Assembly (NCBI GenBank): GCA_035719105.1
Contig: DASTGN010000004.1
Coordinates: forward strand, 558,001-622,000
Source of the DNA: UBA8389 sp035719105
GTDB lineage: Bacteria > Bacteroidota > Bacteroidia > Bacteroidales > UBA1402
DNA: 64,000 nucleotides
Reading direction: 5' to 3'
Made by a program: the position numbers and the translations under genes. Positions 25,134 through 31,998 of this stretch are shown piece by piece. The notes beneath the pieces are model-generated. The model worked only from the letters and a program-made list of their open reading frames with translations. It was not told the origin of the DNA and ran no database searches. The first letter of the stretch is position 1; the number at the start of each line of letters is the position of its first letter.

Positions 25134-26297
25134 TTATTTCTTGAAGAGCATGATCGATTTCAGCGCTAAGTCAAAGAACACCAGTTTGGCGTTCACATTC
25201 TGTTCAATGTGCCTTTCTGCCAGTTCCAATTCCTCCATGAACGCCACAATGTTTTTATGGTTGATGAATGGGGAGAATTTCGCAGAAAAGGCTTGCTCGG
25301 CCGGTGCTAAATAGTTCAGTTCAGAACGGTGCACATTCATGATGAAATTTTCCCGAACCAGCCGCTGAGCGTAGGTTAAGTATTTTTTGCCTTGCTCACG
25401 CCCAATCTTGGACATCTCCTCTGACCAAAGCTTCATATCCTTAAGACTGTGTTGCTTTTCGAGTCTTTTTTCTGCCGAAAAGTTGGCGATGGTATATGCC
25501 CCGCGCATGCATCGAGTGAATTGTTGTAGAAAAAGGTTGTTATCCTCGCTGGAATCGATGTACTCCAGGGCTTTTAACCAGCTTCCGTTGGCAAGGTGAA
25601 TGCAAGCATCCAATTCCGCCTCGTTTAAATTGAAGTTTGCGGTAATGGCAGCCTTGAGTGCTTCAGGCTCGATTCCTTTAACCCAAATGCGTTGTGCCCG
25701 GGAAAGGATGGTGGTCAGCAACTGTTCACTGTTCTCCGAAACGAGCAGGAAAATGGTGTTTTCCGGCGGTTCCTCCAAAATTTTAAGCAAACGGTTGGCG
25801 CAAACATCGCCCATTTTTTCTGGTAGCCAGATAATCATGACCTTGAACTCAGACTCGAAGGATTTAAAGCTGAGCTTACGAAGAATTTCGTCCCCTTCAT
25901 CCCCATAAATTACTCCTTGGGCATTTCCGGCCTTGATGTATTCCATCCAACTGTTGTATCCGAAATAAGTATTGGTCGAAAGGAATGCTCGCCATTGGGG
26001 TAAAAAGTCGTCACAAACCCATTTCTTACCCGAACTGGGTTTGAAAATGGGGAATACGAAGTGCGTGTCTGGATGGATGAACTTATTGAACTTGTGACAC
26101 GAAGGGCATTCACCGCAAGAATCGTCTTCGCCGCGGTTGGTGCAATGGATGTAGCGCGTATAGGCCAACGCCAACTGAAACGCACCCGTACCTTCCATTC
26201 CGGCAAAGAGTTGGGCATGCGGAATGCGTTCGTCCTTCACCGACTGAAGCAGCTTATCCTTGGTCTTTTGTTGTCCGATTATATCGCGAAAAAACAT
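25134..26297 (-). CDS. holB: DNA polymerase III clamp-loader subunit delta'
   Basis: This is a 387-residue protein. The start FFRDIIGQQKTKDKLLQSVKDERIPHAQLF is typical. A degenerate P-loop (FAGMEGTGAFQLALAY) is expected, because delta' does not hydrolyse ATP. A zinc module with four Cys (C-x7-C-x2-C-x2-C) lies near residues 52-68, and NRLLKILEEPPENTIFLLVSE and LLTTILSRAQ are the usual AAA+ motifs (box VII SRxQ). It is part of the clamp loader. Its promoter is divergent from that of tRNA-Ser. Confidence 0.93.
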   Translation of the reverse strand: MFFRDIIGQQKTKDKLLQSVKDERIPHAQLFAGMEGTGAFQLALAYTRYIHCTNRGEDDSCGECPSCHKFNKFIHPDTHFVFPIFKPSSGKKWVCDDFLPQWRAFLSTNTYFGYNSWMEYIKAGNAQGVIYGDEGDEILRKLSFKSFESEFKVMIIWLPEKMGDVCANRLLKILEEPPENTIFLLVSENSEQLLTTILSRAQRIWVKGIEPEALKAAITANFNLNEAELDACIHLANGSWLKALEYIDSSEDNNLFLQQFTRCMRGAYTIANFSAEKRLEKQHSLKDMKLWSEEMSKIGREQGKKYLTYAQRLVRENFIMNVHRSELNYLAPAEQAFSAKFSPFINHKNIVAFMEELELAERHIEQNVNAKLVFFDLALKSIMLFKK

Positions 26298-26321
26298 GTT
26301 TGGATTTTTTCAAAATCTCAA

Positions 26322-26329
26322 CAAAGATA
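26322..26329 (-). promoter_or_regulatory. -7 promoter box for holB operon
   Basis: Read on the minus strand, this is TATCTTTG, a perfect TAnnTTTG box, 24 bp upstream of the holB start codon. No clear -33 element is seen. It faces away from the tRNA-Ser promoter box 12 bp away. Confidence 0.55.
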
Positions 26330-26340
26330 AAAAAAATAAG

Positions 26341-26348
26341 TACATTTG
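26341..26348 (+). promoter_or_regulatory. -7 promoter box for tRNA-Ser
   Basis: TACATTTG fits TAnnTTTG and ends 9 bp before the mature tRNA 5' end. The upstream stretch is A/T-rich with no good -33 TTTG at normal spacing. Confidence 0.55.
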
Positions 26349-26357
26349 CACGCCATT

Positions 26358-26444
26358 GGAGAGTTGGCAGAGTGGTCGATCGTGGCAGACTCGAAATCTG
26401 TTGTACCGCTTGCGGTACCGGGGGTTCGAATCCCTCACTCTCCG
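26358..26444 (+). tRNA. tRNA-Ser (anticodon CGA)
   Basis: This is an 87-nt class II tRNA. The acceptor GGAGAGT pairs with ACTCTCC, with discriminator G at 26444. The anticodon stem GCAGA/TCTGT (one mismatch at the end) encloses CTCGAAA, giving CGA. The long variable arm GTACCGCTTGCGGTAC can fold into a hairpin, and the T arm is GGGGG TTCGAAT CCCTC (one G-T pair). CCA is not encoded. Confidence 0.95.
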
Positions 26445-26445
26445 C

Positions 26446-26580
26446 AAGAAAATCAAGGAAAAAACGAACGCAGTTCGTTCCTGAAAGCAAAATTCCTTTT
26501 TCGCCAAGCTTGCTTGAGTGAAAAAGGAATTTCGCTTTCAAGGCGATTCCCAAAGGGAATCGTTTTTCCTTGATTTTCTT
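26446..26580. repeat. Nested palindrome (multi-stem inverted repeat) after tRNA-Ser
   Basis: An outer pair of arms at 26446-26467 and 26560-26580 is complementary over 21 bp with one bulged A (arm starts AAGAAAATCAAGG). It encloses three hairpins: GAACG/CGTTC (26466-26480), a 20-bp arm pair at 26483-26502 and 26520-26539 with one mismatch, and CGATTCCC/GGGAATCG (26544-26562). A further small palindrome, TCCCC-TCT-GGGGA, follows at 26586-26598. As RNA or cruciform DNA this makes a four-way structure. The fold is what the sequence shows; whether it is a terminator, a small RNA or a mobile REP-like element is open. No real protein is encoded in 26445-26641. Confidence 0.7.
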
Positions 26581-26641
26581 TAGCGTCCCCTCTGGGGATC
26601 GCGGCACGCAGTGACGCAATTCCCAGAAAAGGTAATCAATG

Positions 26642-28354
26642 TCACTTATTCAATTTAAAACTAATCGGAACAGCATACCTTACTGGAACATCTTTCCCAT
26701 TTTGTTTGCCAGGTATCCAATCAGGCATGTTTTCAACCACTCGCTTGGCCTCATTATCCAAGTCTTCATCGACCGAAGCCAATATTTTAACTTCAGTCAC
26801 TTTACCCTCGGCATCGATTACACAGGAGCAGATCACACGACCTTCCACAGCCTTCATTGCTGCTTTACTAGGATATCTTACATTGTTTCTGATGTATTCC
26901 ATCAATGCCTTATTCCCTCCTGGAAACTGGGGCATCTGTTCGACCATGTAAGTGACAGGTTTGCCATTGGGTTCTTTAACATCTTTCTTGTCTAAAGTAA
27001 CTGGATAACCCACGACCACTGTTTCGTTGATTTGCAGTGTCTCTTCTTCCATTCTTACAGACATTGAATTGTTTATCGGATAACTGGCATTTTTGTAACC
27101 GATGCAAGAGAACCGTAGCGTGTTGTTTTTATTTTTGGCTTCCAGTTCAAACGTTCCATCGTCTTTGCTGATGGTCATACCAACAGCTTTACCTGTGGGG
27201 TCGACTTCAACAATGCTGACCGAAGTCAAGGCTTTTTCATCGGTGGAGCGGAACACTTTCCCTTTAATCTTAAGGTTTACGGATTCCACTTCTGCAGTAC
27301 TATTTGTTTTTTCTTCTGCAAGTTGCTTGGTTTGAGCCCCATCTTCGACTGCAAGTATTTCCCCTATGCTCGAAAGTAAAGGATTTTCCACATTTTTATC
27401 TACCTGCTGGTTGTTTAGTCCAGAGACTTCATTAATTTTGTCAACCGCCTGAACTTCCAAACTGGACACTTCAGGATGAGCAAATGCAAGCAATGTGATA
27501 CATGTCAGCGGTAGCACATACAGATACTTCAACGCTGCCCTTGGATTTGATTTTTCTTTTAACATCATAGTGATTCTTTTTTTAAGTGAACTGTGATTAA
27601 AGCTGTTGGCCATAGAGTAGAGCCTTGAGCCAACAGCTTTTTTAATGATTAATAATTGGTATTGTTTTGCATCGATGCCTTGATTAATCACCATTTCGTC
27701 CGCTTCGAACTCGTGGATGCTTTGTAATTCCTGTTTGAGCAGCCACGCTGCTGGGTTAAACCATTGAAAGAGAATGCAGAGATCTGCCAAGTACAAATCC
27801 CAAGAGTGTTTTCTGCGAATATGCGCCAACTCGTGCGATATAATCACGTTACCATTTTCTTCCAGGTCACTTTTTGAAATGAGTATGTATTTCATCCAAC
27901 TGAACGGTGCAATTTGTTTGTCATGAACCAGTAAAATGAATTCTTTTTCTTGTCGAAAGGTACGGCTACAACGAAAAAGCATTCTCATCCGGAACAACGA
28001 CCAAATTTGCCTACTTGCATAAAATACCATACCAGCCAGATACGTCAGAAGTAAAAGGAGCACCCCTATTCGAGCAGAGTTTGGTGTGGTTTCAGCCTTG
28101 ATTGTTTGCACTTCGTTAATCGTTTCGGCTTGTAGGAAAAAATTCTCGGCATCGACAATGGGTTGATTCAACTCAGACGAAGCACTGAAGTTTATTTTAA
28201 CAAAAGGTAAAACGAAAGAAAGGATCATTAGGCAAAGTAAGGCTATTCTATTGTGGCGGTGAAACGTATCTTTACTCAGCAAGAGCCGATAAAATAAATA
28301 AAACACAATCAGGCAGATAGCCGTTTTGATGATGTAGATCAAGAAGGTACCCAT
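26642..28354 (-). CDS. M56 (BlaR1-type) metalloprotease with TonB C-terminal domain
   Basis: This is a 570-residue protein. N-terminal membrane helices (about 1-55, 95-115) flank the M56 peptidase domain with the zinc motif HELAH (174-178) and the downstream HEFEADE. After a further membrane helix (LYVLPLTCITLLAFA), a carboxypeptidase-regulatory-like domain follows (KGKVFRSTDEKALTSVSIV, DGTFELEAKN). Then comes NETVVVGYP, which copies the N-terminal motif of SusC-type receptors, and a TonB C-terminal domain (MPQFPGGNKALMEYIRNNVRYP, VRYAVPISFKL). Upstream, 14 bp away, is a BlaI repressor gene, so the pair is a BlaR1/BlaI-like sensor. The signal and target genes are unknown. Confidence 0.9.
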   Translation of the reverse strand: MGTFLIYIIKTAICLIVFYLFYRLLLSKDTFHRHNRIALLCLMILSFVLPFVKINFSASSELNQPIVDAENFFLQAETINEVQTIKAETTPNSARIGVLLLLLTYLAGMVFYASRQIWSLFRMRMLFRCSRTFRQEKEFILLVHDKQIAPFSWMKYILISKSDLEENGNVIISHELAHIRRKHSWDLYLADLCILFQWFNPAAWLLKQELQSIHEFEADEMVINQGIDAKQYQLLIIKKAVGSRLYSMANSFNHSSLKKRITMMLKEKSNPRAALKYLYVLPLTCITLLAFAHPEVSSLEVQAVDKINEVSGLNNQQVDKNVENPLLSSIGEILAVEDGAQTKQLAEEKTNSTAEVESVNLKIKGKVFRSTDEKALTSVSIVEVDPTGKAVGMTISKDDGTFELEAKNKNNTLRFSCIGYKNASYPINNSMSVRMEEETLQINETVVVGYPVTLDKKDVKEPNGKPVTYMVEQMPQFPGGNKALMEYIRNNVRYPSKAAMKAVEGRVICSCVIDAEGKVTEVKILASVDEDLDNEAKRVVENMPDWIPGKQNGKDVPVRYAVPISFKLNK

Positions 28355-28368
28355 GGCTTGGAATCGTA

Positions 28369-28731
28369 TTACCGTTTGCTTTTCTCAACCTCTTCAATCA
28401 ACTTCTTTAAGTCGTCTAAGGAAATGGTTTCCTCTTTGACCAAGGTGGATACAGCTCCCAAGTAGGAGTTGCCGAAATATTTTGTAATGACACTTTTGAG
28501 CGTTGATTTGCTGAATGCGTCTTCACTGACTGCTGCAAAATACTGATAGGAGTTTCCATAAACCGTATGCGACAAATAACCTTTGTCCTCCAATCCACGT
28601 ACAATGGTTGAAAGTGTATTGAAATGAGGCTTGGGCTCTTCATAGAAATCCAATAGTTGTTTGACGAAAAGGGGACCCTTTTCCCAGAAGAAACCCATCA
28701 GTTCTTCTTCTTTGGTTGTTAATGATTTCAT
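28369..28731 (-). CDS. BlaI/MecI/CopY-family repressor
   Basis: This is a 120-residue protein starting at the ATG at 28731 (an in-frame ATG at 28749 is also possible, but it would overlap the predicted -7 box). The winged helix covers about residues 1-72 (LTTKEEELMGFFWEKGPLFVKQLLDFY, FNTLSTIVRGLEDKGYLSH), and the rest is a helical dimerisation tail. In BlaI/BlaR1 systems the repressor is cleaved when the M56 partner is activated. It lies directly downstream of three AACTA/TAGTT operators, so it probably represses its own operon. Confidence 0.93.
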   Translation of the reverse strand: MKSLTTKEEELMGFFWEKGPLFVKQLLDFYEEPKPHFNTLSTIVRGLEDKGYLSHTVYGNSYQYFAAVSEDAFSKSTLKSVITKYFGNSYLGAVSTLVKEETISLDDLKKLIEEVEKSKR

Positions 28732-28748
28732 GGTCGTGAAGTTTTTCA

Positions 28749-28813
28749 CAAATAAACTAAATTATGTAGTTGAATAACTAAAATAATTAGTTAAAAAACT
28801 AAAAAATATAGTT
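28749..28813 (-). promoter_or_regulatory. BlaI-type operator array with three 17-bp palindromes and a -7 box
   Basis: Three copies of AACTAnnnnnnnTAGTT lie at 28755-28771, 28776-28792 and 28797-28813, exactly 21 bp apart (two DNA turns). On the minus strand a -7-like box TTTATTTG (28756-28749; one mismatch to TAnnTTTG) touches the first operator, and the expected -33 region falls in the second. Dimers bound to all three would sit on one face of the helix and cover the promoter of the BlaI/M56 operon. The pattern is seen directly; binding by the BlaI protein is inferred from its adjacency. Confidence 0.75.
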
Positions 28814-29145
28814 TGAAGCCTATTTTAAAGATAAAATAAAGCCTTCGAGCAACCTAAAAGTAAGAATGAGTTTGTACTTGGCGGTGTTGGAACTTAGCCG
28901 AAAAGGTTACTCAGCAAAAAATTTAAGAAAGGCAAAAAAACGACACGATAGTAACATTCGTAAATGTATATTTAAGATCACTTATATTAGAGAAGGAATA
29001 AAATGTCGGTTTTGATTGGAAAAGATTTCACGGAATGCGTTGTATAGGGTTCTGAAACGTATTAACAAGTACAAGGTGCAAAATTGAACGTAAAACGGAA
29101 TATCCAGTTTTGGATTCAGAAAGTTATTAACCTGTTTATACATCC
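28814..29145. other. Intergenic region before the CAZyme cluster
   Basis: This is 332 bp between the BlaI operators and the first glycoside hydrolase gene. It is A/T-rich. I see no convincing TAnnTTTG promoter at normal distance, no tRNA, no strong hairpin and no coding frame. It must carry the promoter for the downstream cluster unless the cluster is activated from a non-consensus site. Confidence 0.5.
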
Positions 29146-30969
29146 ATGAAAATGACACACAAAATTATTTTTTTACTTTATTTTTTATCGTTGTCGTCGG
29201 TATGCTTGTTGGCTGGCAACTCAAAAATCATCTCCATTTATTCTCCGGACAAACATACGCGAGCCGAATTTACAGCCGATGGCAAAACACGACTTCACTA
29301 TCGGGTATTTTCAGACAACAGAGAGGTCATTGAATGGTCAGATGCCGGATTGGAAACCAATCGGGGAGTGATCGGATCGAATGCGGTCATTGTGAGTCAA
29401 AAACATCGGATAGTTGATGAAAAATTCGCATGGAGACTCGGCGAGAGCGATACCATTGTCAATCAGTACAATGAGCTGGTGTTGAATTGCATGTCCAACC
29501 GTTTGCCGTTCCAACTGATTATCCGCGCTTACAATGGCTCCATCGCTTTTCGTTACGATTTGTCATCTGCAGGTGTTCAGACCATCAAGCGCGAATTGAC
29601 AACCTTCCATTTTTCTCAGTCTTCAATTGTTTATCAATACAATCATGAATCGGTTTTTACACCTACTGCGATAGATACGTTGAAAAAAACGTGTGATTTG
29701 CCGGCTACGATTCATTCCGGCTCCTATTATCTCACTGTGGGAGAGGCAGAGAATGAGAGCTATACTAAAGCTGAATTCATTAAAGGTGCATTACCAAATA
29801 CACTAGCTGTCGCCTTTATGCACGACACGGCGGTGATTGTAGCCGATCATTTCCAAACACCGTGGCGCACGATCAGTCTGTCTAAAACAGCTGTCGGTCT
29901 GCACAACTTCAGCGACTTATACCTGCGTTTAAACACTACGACTGTTAAAGATATTCCCAACTGGATTGAGCCCGGAAAGCTGATCCGTGCGCAGCTTAGC
30001 ACGCAAAGTGGTCTCGAATGTATCGATTTCGCTGTGAAGCATCATTTTCAATATATTATGTACGATGGAGGCTGGTATGGACTTGGTAAACTTTCACCCA
30101 ATCTGAACCCAACCCGATCTATACCTGCCATCGATCTTCAGAAAGTGATCAGTTACGGAAACGAAAAAGGTGTCAAGGTGATTCTTTATGTGGACAATGG
30201 TTTGACTGCCTATATGGATTCGCTTTTGCCGTTGTACAAAAAATGGGGAGTGGCAGGGTTTAAGTTCGGCTTTGTGGATGGTCGGTCACAAAAGGGAATC
30301 ACGTGGCTTAACCAGATGATTCGGAAAGTAAATGACTATGGTTTCATACTCAATATTCACGATAACTATAAACCTACGGGGTTGAGCCGCAAATATCCGG
30401 CATTGCTTACGCAAGAGGGTATTCGTGGTGACGAAAACAGTCCGGATGCATTTCATACTACCACGCTACCATTTACTCGCTTCCTAGCAGGACCGGCCGA
30501 TTTTACCTTCTGCTTCCCCAACTCAAAAAATAGTTTCAGTAAAAACATAAAGGTGAGCAAAGCGCAACAAATGGCCCTTATGGTTGTGTATTTTAGTCCG
30601 TTACAAGCCGTATTCTGGTACGGCAAGCCACTTGATTACACAAACGACGAAGAGATTGAATTTTTCGATTATGTTCCTACCGTGTGGAACGAATCACACT
30701 ATTTGGCAGGCGAAATAGGTAAAAATATCAGCGTTGCTCGTCGTGACGGATCAACCTGGTTTGTTGGTAATGTGGCCGGATTTGAAGATTGGATAGGCTC
30801 TGTTCGCTTTGATTTTCTGAGTGCCGGACAACGTTATGAAGCGACTGTTTATGAAGATGATGGCGCTGGAAATATTCGCAAACGAATTGAAATCCTGAAA
30901 AAAGACGATGTTTTCCCATTTGATATTAAGGCAAAGGGAGGTCAGGCAATGATTATCCGGAAAAAGTAA
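29146..30969 (+). CDS. Glycoside hydrolase family 97 (inverting-type residues)
   Basis: This is a 607-residue protein with a signal peptide (IIFLLYFLSLSSVCLLAG). The N-terminal beta-sandwich runs to about residue 275, then a TIM barrel (FAVKHHFQYIMYDGGWYG onward), then a C-terminal beta domain ending IKAKGGQAMIIRK. At the barrel position where retaining GH97 alpha-galactosidases carry the nucleophile Asp, this protein reads GFKFGF (Gly375), as in inverting enzymes. The motif NIHDNYKPTGLSRKYP is followed by the likely acid Glu in LTQEGIRG. The HDN triplet differs from the HE pair of SusB, so specificity cannot be assigned; an alpha-glycosidase is expected. It is the first gene of the cluster. 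Confidence 0.9.
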   Translation: MKMTHKIIFLLYFLSLSSVCLLAGNSKIISIYSPDKHTRAEFTADGKTRLHYRVFSDNREVIEWSDAGLETNRGVIGSNAVIVSQKHRIVDEKFAWRLGESDTIVNQYNELVLNCMSNRLPFQLIIRAYNGSIAFRYDLSSAGVQTIKRELTTFHFSQSSIVYQYNHESVFTPTAIDTLKKTCDLPATIHSGSYYLTVGEAENESYTKAEFIKGALPNTLAVAFMHDTAVIVADHFQTPWRTISLSKTAVGLHNFSDLYLRLNTTTVKDIPNWIEPGKLIRAQLSTQSGLECIDFAVKHHFQYIMYDGGWYGLGKLSPNLNPTRSIPAIDLQKVISYGNEKGVKVILYVDNGLTAYMDSLLPLYKKWGVAGFKFGFVDGRSQKGITWLNQMIRKVNDYGFILNIHDNYKPTGLSRKYPALLTQEGIRGDENSPDAFHTTTLPFTRFLAGPADFTFCFPNSKNSFSKNIKVSKAQQMALMVVYFSPLQAVFWYGKPLDYTNDEEIEFFDYVPTVWNESHYLAGEIGKNISVARRDGSTWFVGNVAGFEDWIGSVRFDFLSAGQRYEATVYEDDGAGNIRKRIEILKKDDVFPFDIKAKGGQAMIIRKK

Positions 30970-30990
30970 AAACAAATAAAACCAATTACG

Positions 30991-31986
30991 ATGAGACTTT
31001 CAATTAACAGAAAATCAATTATTGCTTGGTGCTTTATGGCACTCTTTACAGGCATGCATGCTCAGAAGCAGCATGTTATTCGTCCATGTGAAGTGTGGCC
31101 CGATGTGGATGGTGAACATATTCAGGCACATGGCGGCGGAATCATCAAGGTGAAAAGCACCTATTACTGGTATGGCGAGCAACGGGCAAAAGATCTTGAT
31201 CCGCAATATAGATATGTGAGTTGCTATTCCTCCAAGGATCTGATAAACTGGAAATTTAGAGGAAATGCTCTGACAATATTACCACCTGACACGCTGGGAG
31301 AGGGATGGGTTTTGGAACGCCCAAAGGTCTTTTACAACGGAAAGACAAAAAAGTATGTCATGTATTTTCATATAGACGATAAACGTTATCAGGTGGCACA
31401 GGTTGGAGTGGCCATAAGCGATAAGCCAACAAGTGGTTTTACGTACGTGAAAAGATTTAGACCGCTAGGCCAGCAGAGTCGTGATATCGGGCAATTTATC
31501 GATGATGACGGAACGGCATACTTAGTTTTTGAAGACCGTCCAAACGGATTCCATATTGCTAAACTGTCAGACGACTACATGACGGTGGAAAAAGAAATGA
31601 CTTTGGTAAAAGCACACATGGAGGGCGGAGCCATTGTTCATTATCAAGGGTTGTATTATGCAATAGGTTCGGAACTGACAGGCTGGCGTGCCAATCCGAA
31701 CAAATACGCGACAGCGCCTTCGCTCGAGGGTCCCTGGACAGAATTTAAAGACATTGCACCACAAAATACCAATACCTATGGATCGCAGTCTACTATGATG
31801 ATCAAGGTGACAGGAACCAAGAAAACATCTGTTATTTTTATGGGCGATATCTGGAAACCGAAAACACAATGGGATTCCCGATATTTGTGGATGCCGCTGG
31901 AGATAGGAGAAGGTAAATTGTGGCTTCCAGAGCCAAAACCCTTTACATTAAACGTGAAGACTGGCGAAGTGTCGATTGTGAAATAA
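30991..31986 (+). CDS. GH43 enzyme, subfamily 24/34-like
   Basis: This is a 331-residue exported protein (signal ending FTGMHAQ) forming a single five-bladed propeller. The first blade has IQAHGGGIIKVKSTYYWYGE (residues 44-63 region), where the usual catalytic-base Asp of GH43 is absent. VLERPKV and KAHMEGGA hold the candidate acidic residues. This pattern is known from exo-beta-1,3-galactanases and related GH43_24/34 enzymes acting on arabinogalactan side chains, where a non-carboxylate residue serves as base. Activity on a beta-galactosyl or arabinosyl linkage is inferred. It lies 21 bp after the GH97 gene. Confidence 0.82.
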   Translation: MRLSINRKSIIAWCFMALFTGMHAQKQHVIRPCEVWPDVDGEHIQAHGGGIIKVKSTYYWYGEQRAKDLDPQYRYVSCYSSKDLINWKFRGNALTILPPDTLGEGWVLERPKVFYNGKTKKYVMYFHIDDKRYQVAQVGVAISDKPTSGFTYVKRFRPLGQQSRDIGQFIDDDGTAYLVFEDRPNGFHIAKLSDDYMTVEKEMTLVKAHMEGGAIVHYQGLYYAIGSELTGWRANPNKYATAPSLEGPWTEFKDIAPQNTNTYGSQSTMMIKVTGTKKTSVIFMGDIWKPKTQWDSRYLWMPLEIGEGKLWLPEPKPFTLNVKTGEVSIVK

Positions 31987-31998
31987 TTTGTGATTAAG

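Noticed and set aside
26254..26619. Several open frames of 65-121 codons across tRNA-Ser and the nested palindrome.
   Set aside because: They run through the tRNA and the inverted repeats, so the frames are a by-product of RNA structure, not proteins.
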